A DNA stretch of 5,657 nucleotides. Source: an uncultured Phascolarctobacterium sp. (lineage in GTDB: Bacteria; Bacillota; Negativicutes; Acidaminococcales; Acidaminococcaceae). Shown here one piece after another: positions 1-5,657 of the stretch (position 1 is its first letter; each line of letters starts with the position of its first letter). The notes under the pieces are model-generated. The model ran no database searches. It was not told the origin of the DNA and was given only the letters and a program-made list of their open reading frames with translations. The stretch spans positions 1 to 5,657 of the forward strand of contig USHB01000115.1 of assembly GCA_900554395.1 (NCBI GenBank). Reading direction: 5' to 3'. The translations under genes and the position numbers were made by a program.

Positions 1-484
1 CGAAAAGCAGTTCACCTTTTTCCGCACGTTCGCGTGCGCCCGAAACATTATCAAGCAGCCAGCGCAGCTTGGTCGCTGAAAAATAAGCATCCAGCACCAG
101 TCCTGTTTTACTGCGGAAAAATTCTGCCATGCCAAGTTTTTTCAGTTCATCGCAATAGCCTGCCGTGCGGCGGCACTGCCATACAATCGCTTTATGTACC
201 GGGCGTCCTGTTTCTTTATCCCATAAAACCGTAGTTTCACGCTGATTGGTAATGCCAATGCCGGCAATTTCGTTAATTGTAATATCAATTTTACTCATTG
301 CTTCATACATAAGGCCGGTTTGGGTTGCCCAAATTTCCTCTGCTTCATGCTCAACCCAGCCGGGCTGCGGAAAATACTGGGTAAACTCCTTTTGCGCCGC
401 ACTGCAAATACGTCCGTTTTTATCAAATATAATGCAGCGGCAGCTGGTTGTCCCTAAATCCAGTGCCATAATGTATTTATCCAT
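1..484 (-). CDS. glpK: Glycerol kinase, N-terminal part (gene runs off the left edge)
   Basis: Glycerol kinase phosphorylates glycerol with ATP to sn-glycerol 3-phosphate in the cytoplasm, which traps glycerol for catabolism or lipid synthesis. Only the first 161 codons are present; the family is about 500 residues, so roughly two thirds lies outside the window. The visible part is the first half of the FGGY-kinase N-terminal domain. It has the phosphate-binding loop DLGTTS at residues 9-14, PGWVEH at 41-46, GITNQRETT at 77-85, IVWQCRRT at 100-107, and LDAYFSATK at 131-139. By comparison with E. coli GlpK, the glycerol contacts Arg82, Glu83, Trp102 and Tyr134 are all kept, which separates it from xylulokinase or gluconokinase relatives. 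The ATG at 484 is supported by AAAGGTGAT five bases upstream. One deviation is Leu10, where GlpK usually has Gln. It follows the transporter operon on the same strand but lies beyond a terminator. Confidence 0.95.
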   Translation of the reverse strand, partial: MDKYIMALDLGTTSCRCIIFDKNGRICSAAQKEFTQYFPQPGWVEHEAEEIWATQTGLMYEAMSKIDITINEIAGIGITNQRETTVLWDKETGRPVHKAIVWQCRRTAGYCDELKKLGMAEFFRSKTGLVLDAYFSATKLRWLLDNVSGARERAEKGELLF

Positions 485-489
485 CCGAC

Positions 490-498
490 ATCACCTTT
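490..498 (-). promoter_or_regulatory. Ribosome binding site of glpK
   Basis: On the minus strand this reads AAAGGTGAT, a strong match to the AAGGAGGTGAT anti-16S complement, and it ends five bases before the ATG at 484. It fixes the glpK start, since the frame has no better-placed start codon nearby. Confidence 0.8.
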
Positions 499-510
499 GC
501 CAACAAAATT

Positions 511-554
511 TTTATTACATATATAATTAATTATAACAAAAAAACCGTTGTAAA
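511..554 (-). promoter_or_regulatory. Possible glpK promoter, AT-rich, with a 14-bp palindrome
   Basis: The stretch between the terminator and the glpK ribosome binding site is almost pure A/T. On the minus strand two weak sigma-70-like pairs can be read: TTTACA (554-549), 17 bases, ATTAAT (531-526); or TTGTTA (539-534), 17 bases, AATAAA (516-511). A perfect TATAAT also occurs at 535-530 but has no good -35 partner. Positions 522-535 form the perfect palindrome TATAATTAATTATA, which could be an operator or may only reflect base composition. A promoter is expected here because a terminator lies just upstream, but AT-rich DNA produces such hexamers by chance, so the exact site is uncertain. Confidence 0.3.
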
Positions 555-566
555 AAACGGTTTTTT
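538..566 (-). terminator. Rho-independent terminator after the ABC transporter operon
   Basis: Positions 539-549 (AAAAAACCGTT) are the exact reverse complement of 556-566 (AACGGTTTTTT). They form an 11-bp stem with a 6-base loop (550-555). On the minus strand the hairpin runs into seven Ts (544-538), as expected for intrinsic termination about 30 bases after the last ATPase stop codon. The GC core is only CCG/CGG, so much of the stem is A-T and some read-through into glpK is possible. The plus strand also ends in a T-run, so the element could work in both directions, but no plus-strand gene enters it here. Confidence 0.85.
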
Positions 567-594
567 GTGTTTTTTATTTAGTTTTTACATTAGC

Positions 595-1569
595 TTAAAG
601 ATTTCCGCTGACTAAATGGCAGGCAACAAAATGTCCGGAAGCAACTTCTTTTAGCTGAGGTTTCTGCTGCCTGCAAACTTCCATGCAGTATTCGCAGCGG
701 CTTTGGAAAGGACAACCCTGTGGTAAATCCAGCGGGCTTGGTATATCGCTTTCCAACGGCTCAATTTTTTCACCCGGTTTAAAATCAACTTTAAACACAG
801 ATTTCATCAGCGCTTTTGTATACGGGTGCATGCCATCGCTGGCAATACGCCGCCCGCCGCCGATATATTCCACTATATTGCCCAAATACATTACGGCAAT
901 CTGATGGCACATCAAATCTACCAATCCAATATCATGGCAAATGAACAGATAGGTTATGCCTTTTTCCTTCTGCAGCCGCACAAGCAGCTCGCATATTTTT
1001 TCCTGCACAGATACATCAAGCGCGCTTGTTGCTTCATCGCACACCACAATTTTAGGCTCAAGCGCCAGCGCACGAGCAATGCCAAGGCGCTGCCGCTGCC
1101 CGCCGCTCATGTTATGCGGGTAACGGTCTTTAAAATCTTCCGGCAGTTCTACCATACGCAGCAGTTCTGCCGCTTTGGCATCAATTTCACTTTTCTTAAT
1201 CAAACCAAAATTCAAAAGCGGCTCGCAAACAATTTCCTTAACCTTCATTTTAGGGTTAAACGCCGCTAATGGGTCTTGAAACACCATTTGTATTTTGCGG
1301 AGGTTCTGGCGGGCAGCTTCGCCGCGCAGTTTCAAAATATCCTTGCCTTCAAAAATTACTTCCCCGCTTGTTGCAGGATGTATTTGCAGAATAGTACGCA
1401 CCAGAGTGCTTTTGCCGCATCCGGATTCACCTATGATGCCTAAAGTCTGCCCTTCATAAGCATTAAGAGTGATATTATCACAAGCGGTTAAAAATCTGCC
1501 GCCTTCTGCCGCAAACTTTTTGGTCAGATTTTTAATTTCTAAGATTACAGGAGGCTGATTAACGCTCAT
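595..1569 (-). CDS. Peptide/nickel ABC transporter ATP-binding protein (DppF/OppF/NikE-like)
   Basis: This is the second ATPase subunit of a Dpp/Opp/Nik-type importer. It hydrolyses ATP on the cytoplasmic face to drive uptake through the two permeases. The 324-residue protein has all nucleotide-binding motifs: Walker A GESGCGKST (47-55), Q-loop Gln98, signature MSGGQRQR (154-161), Walker B IVVCDE (174-179), D-loop SALD (182-185) and switch His212. A C-terminal oligopeptide-transporter extension (about 248-319) carries Cys286, 292, 295, 299 and 317. The length matches DppF/OppF better than E. coli NikE (268). The ATG at 1569 overlaps the preceding ATPase gene by 11 bp (ATGAGCGTTAA contains its stop), which suggests translational coupling. 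An in-frame ATG at 1650 would add 27 residues unlike the family (MKLSPVRRM...) and overlap the neighbour by 92 bp, so it was rejected. Upstream GGGGGA is a modest ribosome site. The substrate cannot be read from the ATPase. Confidence 0.93.
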   Translation of the reverse strand: MSVNQPPVILEIKNLTKKFAAEGGRFLTACDNITLNAYEGQTLGIIGESGCGKSTLVRTILQIHPATSGEVIFEGKDILKLRGEAARQNLRKIQMVFQDPLAAFNPKMKVKEIVCEPLLNFGLIKKSEIDAKAAELLRMVELPEDFKDRYPHNMSGGQRQRLGIARALALEPKIVVCDEATSALDVSVQEKICELLVRLQKEKGITYLFICHDIGLVDLMCHQIAVMYLGNIVEYIGGGRRIASDGMHPYTKALMKSVFKVDFKPGEKIEPLESDIPSPLDLPQGCPFQSRCEYCMEVCRQQKPQLKEVASGHFVACHLVSGNL

Positions 1570-2350
1570 AATACTTTTTATCCCCCAATACAGGCACGGC
1601 AGCCAAAAGTTCTTTAGTGTAGTCATCCTGCGGACTGGCGATAACTTCACGCCTGCCGCTTTCCACTACCCGTCCATGCTTCATTACCATCAGTTTGTTG
1701 GAAATGTAAGAAGCCACGCCAAGATTATGCGTAACCATAATTACGGCCACGCCAAACTCATTTCTGATATCAACAATCTGCCTTATAATCTGCGCCTGCG
1801 TTGTAACATCAAGCGCGCTTGTAGGCTCATCTGCCAAAAGCAGTTTAGGCCTAAAAACCATAGCCATGGCTATGCCAACACGCTGGCGCATACCGCCAGA
1901 AAGCTCAAACGGATAGCTCTGCATTACATTATCGGCATTGGGCAGGCGCACATCCGTCAGCATTTTAACCGCCATGTCATAAGCATCCTGCCGCGATGTC
2001 TCTGGCGCGTGCGTTAAAATATAATCAATAAACTGCTCGCCAATGCGGCGGATGGGGTTTATCATATTGCCGCAGTCCTGAAATATCATCGACATTTCGC
2101 TGCCGCACATTTTTCGCCATTCAGCAGGCGTATTTTTCAGCAGGTCGCGCCCATCAAAGGTAATGCTGCCGCCAGTAACGCACCCGCGCCCGGGCAAACA
2201 GCCCATTATAGCACGGATAACCGTAGTTTTGCCGCTGCCCGATTCGCCCACTATCGACATAATTTCGCCTTTATCCAGTTGTAAGCTGACACCGCTTACG
2301 GTGAGCCTGTCACCGTAACTGATGTCTAAATTTTTTACATCAAGAAGCAT
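1559..2350 (-). CDS. Peptide/nickel ABC transporter ATP-binding protein (DppD/NikD-like)
   Basis: This is the first ATPase subunit of the importer and should form a heterodimer with the downstream ATPase. The 263-residue protein is a complete ABC domain: Walker [10 protein letters not shown] (35-43), Q-loop Gln91, signature LSGGMRQR (150-157), Walker B LLLADE (170-175), D-loop SALD (178-181) and switch His208. Both ATPases keep catalytic Glu and His, so neither site looks degenerate. It ends soon after the ABC core and lacks the cysteine-bearing C-terminal extension of its partner. In this it is close to E. coli NikD (254 residues) and shorter than typical DppD/OppD. The ATG at 2350 follows AAGGAAGG (2368-2361) by ten bases. 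It begins 27 bp after the binding-protein gene, and its last 11 bases overlap the next ATPase gene. The family assignment is firm; the transported solute is not determined. Confidence 0.94.
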   Translation of the reverse strand: MLLDVKNLDISYGDRLTVSGVSLQLDKGEIMSIVGESGSGKTTVIRAIMGCLPGRGCVTGGSITFDGRDLLKNTPAEWRKMCGSEMSMIFQDCGNMINPIRRIGEQFIDYILTHAPETSRQDAYDMAVKMLTDVRLPNADNVMQSYPFELSGGMRQRVGIAMAMVFRPKLLLADEPTSALDVTTQAQIIRQIVDIRNEFGVAVIMVTHNLGVASYISNKLMVMKHGRVVESGRREVIASPQDDYTKELLAAVPVLGDKKYYER

Positions 2351-2377
2351 TAACTTAATCCCTTCCTTGCTGCGTAA

Positions 2378-3961
2378 TTATTTGGCGGGTTTAATGTCCT
2401 TGGTCAGCCAGTAGTAGTCGCAGGGCAAAATTTCCGCATCAGCAACGGATTTATTGCTTACCATATTAGTCTGCGGATAGCCGAATACTAAGGAAGCAGC
2501 ATCGTCAAGGATGATTTTCTGCATTTCAATTGCCAGTTCGCGGCGTTTGGCAGGGTCAAACTCCATTGCCAGGCTGTCGCTCAGCACATCAAATTCCGGA
2601 TTGCTGTAACCGCTGCCGTTCTGCGGATTGCTGCCGTTATTGTTGGTTTTAAGATACATATTGAGGAATACTTCCGGGTCGCCCGCCTGAAGCGCGAGAA
2701 CGTTGGAAATTAAAAGGTCATATTCACCACGGGTGCCAATACCGTCCAGCACGTTATAATCCACGTTTTTCAGGTTAATTTTAATGCCGACTTTCTTAGC
2801 ATCAGACTGAGTGGCTTCTGCAAACAGTGGCAGTTCAGCACGCCCGCTGTAAAAAATGAAGTCCAGTTCAAGATTTTTGCCGTCTTTATCAACATAACCG
2901 TCGCTGTTGGTGTCTTTCCAACCGGCTTCCGCCAGAAGTTTTTTAGCACGTTCTACATTGTACTGGTTTTCGTCCATCGCTTTCAGTCCGTCAAAACCGT
3001 AATCAACGGAAGGCGGCAGATACGGACCGCCCGGCACAAAGGTATCTTTAAGCAGCACTTTGCAGTATGTTTCGCGGTCCAGCGCCGAAAGCAGTGCCTG
3101 GCGCACGCGCTTGTCGGACATCGGTTCGCCTTCTTTTACATTCAGGCGCGCAAGTACATCGCGCAGCGAAGCAATGGTGCTGATATTGAATTTATCTTTA
3201 TCCTGAAAGAGCTGCAAATCGCCGGGGGCAATATTGATTGCCATATCAATTTCTCCGCTTTGCAGAGCCATGGCACGGGTGTTCGGGTCGTCAATGGTCG
3301 GAATTTCAACATGCTGGTAAGGAACTTCGCCATCCCAGTAATTGGGGTTAGCTTCCATCAATGCTTTAGACTTGCTATATTCCTTAACTATATACGGACC
3401 GGTGCAGATAGGCCCCTGTTTTGCATAATCGCGGTCTGTTACGCTGGTATCAATAATAATGAACAGCGGGTCGCCCAGCATACCCGGCAGTGTTGCCACC
3501 GGTGTTTTAGTGGTAATCATTACATTCTGCCCGTCGGCGCTGATGCTGTCATATTCAAACATGGCACGCGCGCGCGGTGTTTTTTCAAAAGTACGCTCAA
3601 TAGATTTTTTTACGGCTTCGCCGGTAACTTTATTGCCGTTGCTGAACACTGCCTTATCATTGATTTTAAAAGTCCATGTCAGCTTATCGTCGCTGACGCT
3701 CCAGCTTTCGGCAAGCCACGGAGTAGATTTCATCTGTTTATCAAACTTAACCAGGCATTCGCCAAGGCCGTAACGCATTACAACCCAGCCAAAATAGTTG
3801 TCGGTAGGTTCAAGGCTGTCGGCAAAGTTGGTAACGCCAAATTTCAGGGTATCGCTTGCAGCGCCGCTTTTGGCACTGTCATCACCGCCGCAGCCTGCCG
3901 CTGCAAATGCCATCAGGCCTGCCATGGCAAGCGCTGCCGTAAGTTTTAAGGTTTTGTTCAT
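2378..3961 (-). CDS. Extracellular solute-binding lipoprotein, peptide/nickel family (SBP_bac_5)
   Basis: This is the binding protein that captures the solute outside the membrane and delivers it to the permease pair. The 527-residue length is typical for DppA/OppA/NikA proteins. The N-terminus is a lipoprotein signal: Lys3 and Lys6, a hydrophobic stretch (about 7-22) and the lipobox AAGC with lipidated Cys24, followed by a Gly/Ser/Asp-rich linker. Family landmarks include PWLAESW (81-87), WTFKI (96-100), TGPY (187-190), NPNYWDG (205-211), DDPNTRAMALQSGEID (224-239), VRQAL (286-290), AKKLLAEAGW (339-348), an acidic EF-hand-like turn (350-361), GDPEVFL (427-433) and YSNPEFD (452-458). Residues that line the metal-chelate site of E. 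coli NikA appear to be absent, so a nickel role is doubtful; peptide or another chelate is open. AAAGGAAG seven bases before the ATG at 3961 gives a strong ribosome site, fitting high expression. The gene sits third in the operon, between permeases and ATPases. Confidence 0.94.
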   Translation of the reverse strand: MNKTLKLTAALAMAGLMAFAAAGCGGDDSAKSGAASDTLKFGVTNFADSLEPTDNYFGWVVMRYGLGECLVKFDKQMKSTPWLAESWSVSDDKLTWTFKINDKAVFSNGNKVTGEAVKKSIERTFEKTPRARAMFEYDSISADGQNVMITTKTPVATLPGMLGDPLFIIIDTSVTDRDYAKQGPICTGPYIVKEYSKSKALMEANPNYWDGEVPYQHVEIPTIDDPNTRAMALQSGEIDMAINIAPGDLQLFQDKDKFNISTIASLRDVLARLNVKEGEPMSDKRVRQALLSALDRETYCKVLLKDTFVPGGPYLPPSVDYGFDGLKAMDENQYNVERAKKLLAEAGWKDTNSDGYVDKDGKNLELDFIFYSGRAELPLFAEATQSDAKKVGIKINLKNVDYNVLDGIGTRGEYDLLISNVLALQAGDPEVFLNMYLKTNNNGSNPQNGSGYSNPEFDVLSDSLAMEFDPAKRRELAIEMQKIILDDAASLVFGYPQTNMVSNKSVADAEILPCDYYWLTKDIKPAK

Positions 3962-3968
3962 AAATCAT

Positions 3969-3976
3969 CTTCCTTT
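3969..3976 (-). promoter_or_regulatory. Ribosome binding site of the solute-binding protein gene
   Basis: The minus strand reads AAAGGAAG, ending seven bases before the ATG at 3961. The 42-bp gap to the upstream permease gene (3962-4003) holds this site but no clear hairpin or promoter hexamers, so the binding protein is probably translated from the shared operon mRNA. Confidence 0.7.
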
Positions 3977-4003
3977 CAGTATTCTGCCTGATAAACAGAC
4001 TCT

Positions 4004-4834
4004 TTATTCTTCCTGACGCGGGTCGAGCACATCACGCAGCGCATCGCCCCAAAGGTTAAAAATTACTACTGTTATAAAAATCGCAAGGCCCGGGAAAATC
4101 ATCAGCCACGGCGCAGTTTGCAGCTGCTGGCGACCTTCGTTAAGCATCAGGCCCCATTCAGGAGCAGGCGGCTGCGAGCCGAAGCCCAGAAATGAAAGCC
4201 CTGCCAGTTCCATCATCATAGCGCCGATATCAGCCGCCGCAGTAATAACCATCAGCGGCAGAATGTTGGGCAGAATATGCTGCCACAGAATATGCAGCGA
4301 TGTACCGCCGTTAACGACGGCAGCCTCCACATAATCGCGTTTTTTAATTTTCAGCACCATGCTGCGCGCAAGGCGTGCATATTTGGTCCAGGTTACAATC
4401 GTTAAGGCTATAATGGCGTTAACAAGGCTGCCGCCCAAAATACCGGCAATGGCAATCGCCAGAATCATGCCCGGGAAGGAAATCATCATATCGGCAATGC
4501 GCATGATGACAATATCAACTTTACCGCCGTAATAACCGGCAACCACGCCGAGCGTGGTGCCAACTGTAAAAATAATTGTTACTAATATCAGCACACTGCT
4601 TAAAGAATACGCTGCACCATATAAAATACGGCTGAAATTGTCACGGCCTAATTTATCAGTGCCGAAAAGATGCTCCGCAGACGGCGGCAAATATGCGTTC
4701 TGCATTGTAGCCGCCAGTGGGTCATACGGCGCAATTAACGGCGCCGCCAGCGCCAGCGCAATTAAAAGCAGTACCAAAAAACTCGTCGCCGCAAAGGCAC
4801 GGTTGGTTTTTAAACCATTAAGCAATGTATTCAT
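4004..4834 (-). CDS. Peptide/nickel ABC transporter permease (DppC/NikC-like)
   Basis: This is the second transmembrane subunit of the importer and pairs with the upstream permease to form the channel. At 276 residues it is nearly the same length as E. coli NikC (277). The N-terminal OppC-type region has a first membrane helix (about 15-35), then PYDPLA (36-41) and the family hallmark HLFGTDKLGRDNFSRILYG (55-73). The permease core follows with hydrophobic helices at about 76-100, 112-133, 137-150, 193-217 and 243-262. The EAA-type coupling loop that contacts an ATPase is at about 167-190 (DYVEAA..GG....I...ILPN). The C-terminus GDALRDVLDPR (263-273) is diagnostic of the family. Its ATG at 4834 follows the stop of the upstream permease with no base between them (TAAATG), so translation is probably coupled; AGGGAAG lies just upstream. 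It resembles NikC and DppC about equally, so the substrate is not assigned. Confidence 0.94.
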   Translation of the reverse strand: MNTLLNGLKTNRAFAATSFLVLLLIALALAAPLIAPYDPLAATMQNAYLPPSAEHLFGTDKLGRDNFSRILYGAAYSLSSVLILVTIIFTVGTTLGVVAGYYGGKVDIVIMRIADMMISFPGMILAIAIAGILGGSLVNAIIALTIVTWTKYARLARSMVLKIKKRDYVEAAVVNGGTSLHILWQHILPNILPLMVITAAADIGAMMMELAGLSFLGFGSQPPAPEWGLMLNEGRQQLQTAPWLMIFPGLAIFITVVIFNLWGDALRDVLDPRQEE

Positions 4835-5657
4835 TTACTTCCCTGCCTTTCTCAAACGCGGGTCCAACCGGTTGTAAGACGCGTCTATAATAAGGTTTAT
4901 TATCATATACATCAGTGCAATCCACAGCACAATGCCCTGCACTAACTGAAAATCGCGGTAGATAATGGACTGTACAGCAAGATAGCCAAGCCCCGGCCAC
5001 GAAAAAACAATTTCTACAACAGCCGCACCACCCAAAAGGTTGCCAAACGATAACCCCAAAAGCGTAATCAGCGGCAGCATGGCATTAGGCAGAACTTCTT
5101 TCCATAAAATATGGCTTTCGCTCATGCCGCGGGCACGCGCGCCTACAACATAATCCTGGTTCAACTCTTCCAAAACCGCTGTGCGCACCTGCCTTGTAAA
5201 TTTGGCCGCCATTACAATGCCAAGGGTCATGGCTGGCAAAACCAGCGTTTCTGCGCTTACTCTGCCGCCAACAATCGGCGCAAGACGAAGTTTTAAGCCG
5301 AATATCCACAGCAGCATCAGGCCCATCCAGAAGTTAGGAACCGATACGCCAATAAAGGTCAGCCCGCGCACAATATAATCAAATACGCTGTTGCGTTTAA
5401 CTGCACTGTAAATACCTGCTGGAATGGAAACTATCAGCATGAATACCGTAGAGGCTGCTGCCAGAATAACTGTTGCAGGCAATGTATGCATTAATTCTTC
5501 TACAACAGGCTTTTTAACCATGTACGAAAAACCGAAATTACCCTGCACAGCGCGTCCCAGCCAATCCAGATACTGGAAAAAGAACGGTTTATCCAAACCA
5601 AGTTCATGGCGCAGCGCATCAATTTCTGCCTGGCTTACCACTATATCTGCGGTGCCG
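4835..5657 (-). CDS. Peptide/nickel ABC transporter permease (DppB/NikB-like), N-terminus cut by the window edge
   Basis: This is the first transmembrane subunit of the importer. The open frame continues to the right edge (G-T-A-D-I-V-V-S-Q...), giving 273 codons. Relatives such as E. coli NikB (314 residues) start with a membrane helix and a Pro-Gly segment, so about 35-45 residues are missing. The GTG at 5641 is an internal Val codon, not a start. Visible hallmarks in order are LRHELGLDKPFFFQYLDWL, NFGFSY, LPATVILA, GVSVPNFWMGLMLLWIF, the EAA-type coupling loop around 5100-5160 (DYVVGARARGMSE...VLPNA), a segment with FSWPGLGYLAV, and the C-terminus DASYNRLDPRLRK. Several long hydrophobic stretches fit six membrane helices in the full protein. 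The stop TAA touches the ATG of the next permease. Any operon promoter lies beyond the right edge. The substrate cannot be told from this subunit. Confidence 0.93.
   Translation of the reverse strand, partial: GTADIVVSQAEIDALRHELGLDKPFFFQYLDWLGRAVQGNFGFSYMVKKPVVEELMHTLPATVILAAASTVFMLIVSIPAGIYSAVKRNSVFDYIVRGLTFIGVSVPNFWMGLMLLWIFGLKLRLAPIVGGRVSAETLVLPAMTLGIVMAAKFTRQVRTAVLEELNQDYVVGARARGMSESHILWKEVLPNAMLPLITLLGLSFGNLLGGAAVVEIVFSWPGLGYLAVQSIIYRDFQLVQGIVLWIALMYMIINLIIDASYNRLDPRLRKAGK

Noticed and set aside
34..530. Two plus-strand open frames (34-234 and 246-530) opposite glpK
   Set aside because: The minus strand encodes a clear GlpK N-terminus across this stretch. The plus-strand products match nothing I recognise, and the second runs into the terminator region.
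826..1269. A 147-codon plus-strand open frame opposite the second ATPase gene
   Set aside because: It is a shadow of the conserved ABC domain on the minus strand and has no convincing ribosome site or domain.
1570..1650. An upstream ATG for the second ATPase that would add 27 residues
   Set aside because: It would overlap the first ATPase gene by 92 bp, and the added residues do not look like the family N-terminus. The ATG at 1569 gives a normal start directly before the ABC domain.
2351..2377. A possible internal promoter or attenuator between the binding protein and the first ATPase
   Set aside because: The gap is only 27 bp and is filled by a ribosome binding site. No hairpin or promoter hexamers are visible.
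3260..3949. A 229-codon open frame on the plus strand, antisense to the binding-protein gene
   Set aside because: It lies wholly within a well-supported conserved gene on the other strand. Its product is rich in Cys, His, Phe and Arg, with no recognisable domain, as expected of a codon-bias shadow.
4730..4765. A GC-rich, repeat-like stretch of GCGCC/CCAGC units
   Set aside because: It encodes an Ala/Leu-rich membrane helix (LIALALAAPLIAP) of the second permease. The repetition follows from the amino acid composition.
5639..5641. GTG as a start codon for the first permease
   Set aside because: The frame stays open to the window edge with family-like residues before it, and the obligatory first membrane helix would be missing, so this GTG is an internal Val codon.

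Overview
The window holds one minus-strand gene cluster. It is most of a five-gene ABC importer operon of the peptide/nickel (Dpp/Opp/Nik) class, followed by the start of a glycerol kinase gene. In transcription order (right to left) the genes are: a NikB/DppB-like permease, cut by the right edge; a NikC/DppC-like permease; a lipoprotein substrate-binding protein (SBP_bac_5 type); a NikD/DppD-like ATPase; a NikE/DppF-like ATPase; a rho-independent terminator; and glpK, cut by the left edge.

The importer genes are tightly packed. The first permease stops directly against the ATG of the second, and the two ATPase genes overlap by 11 bp. The binding-protein gene has short gaps on both sides (42 and 27 bp), each with a good Shine-Dalgarno sequence. 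The intended system is clear: a lipid-anchored binding protein captures a solute, two different permeases form the channel, and two different ATPases power it. All key ATPase motifs are intact. The solute is not settled. The permeases and ATPases resemble nickel-type and dipeptide-type proteins about equally. The binding protein lacks the residues that E. coli NikA uses around its nickel chelate, so I left out nik gene symbols.

The only intergenic stretch of any size (485-594) carries an 11-bp hairpin with T-runs on both sides, then an AT-rich segment with a 14-bp perfect palindrome and weak promoter-like hexamers, then a clear ribosome binding site for glpK. glpK is therefore probably a separate transcription unit.

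All genes lie on one strand with AAGGA/GGTGAT-type ribosome binding sites and moderate GC content. The GlpK N-terminus and the Gly-Cys lipobox of the binding protein fit a member of the Bacillota, possibly a Negativicute. That placement is an impression, not a demonstrated assignment. No RNA genes, CRISPR arrays, insertion sequences or mobile elements were seen. The window looks like ordinary metabolic and transport DNA, and I found no convincing novel system in it.
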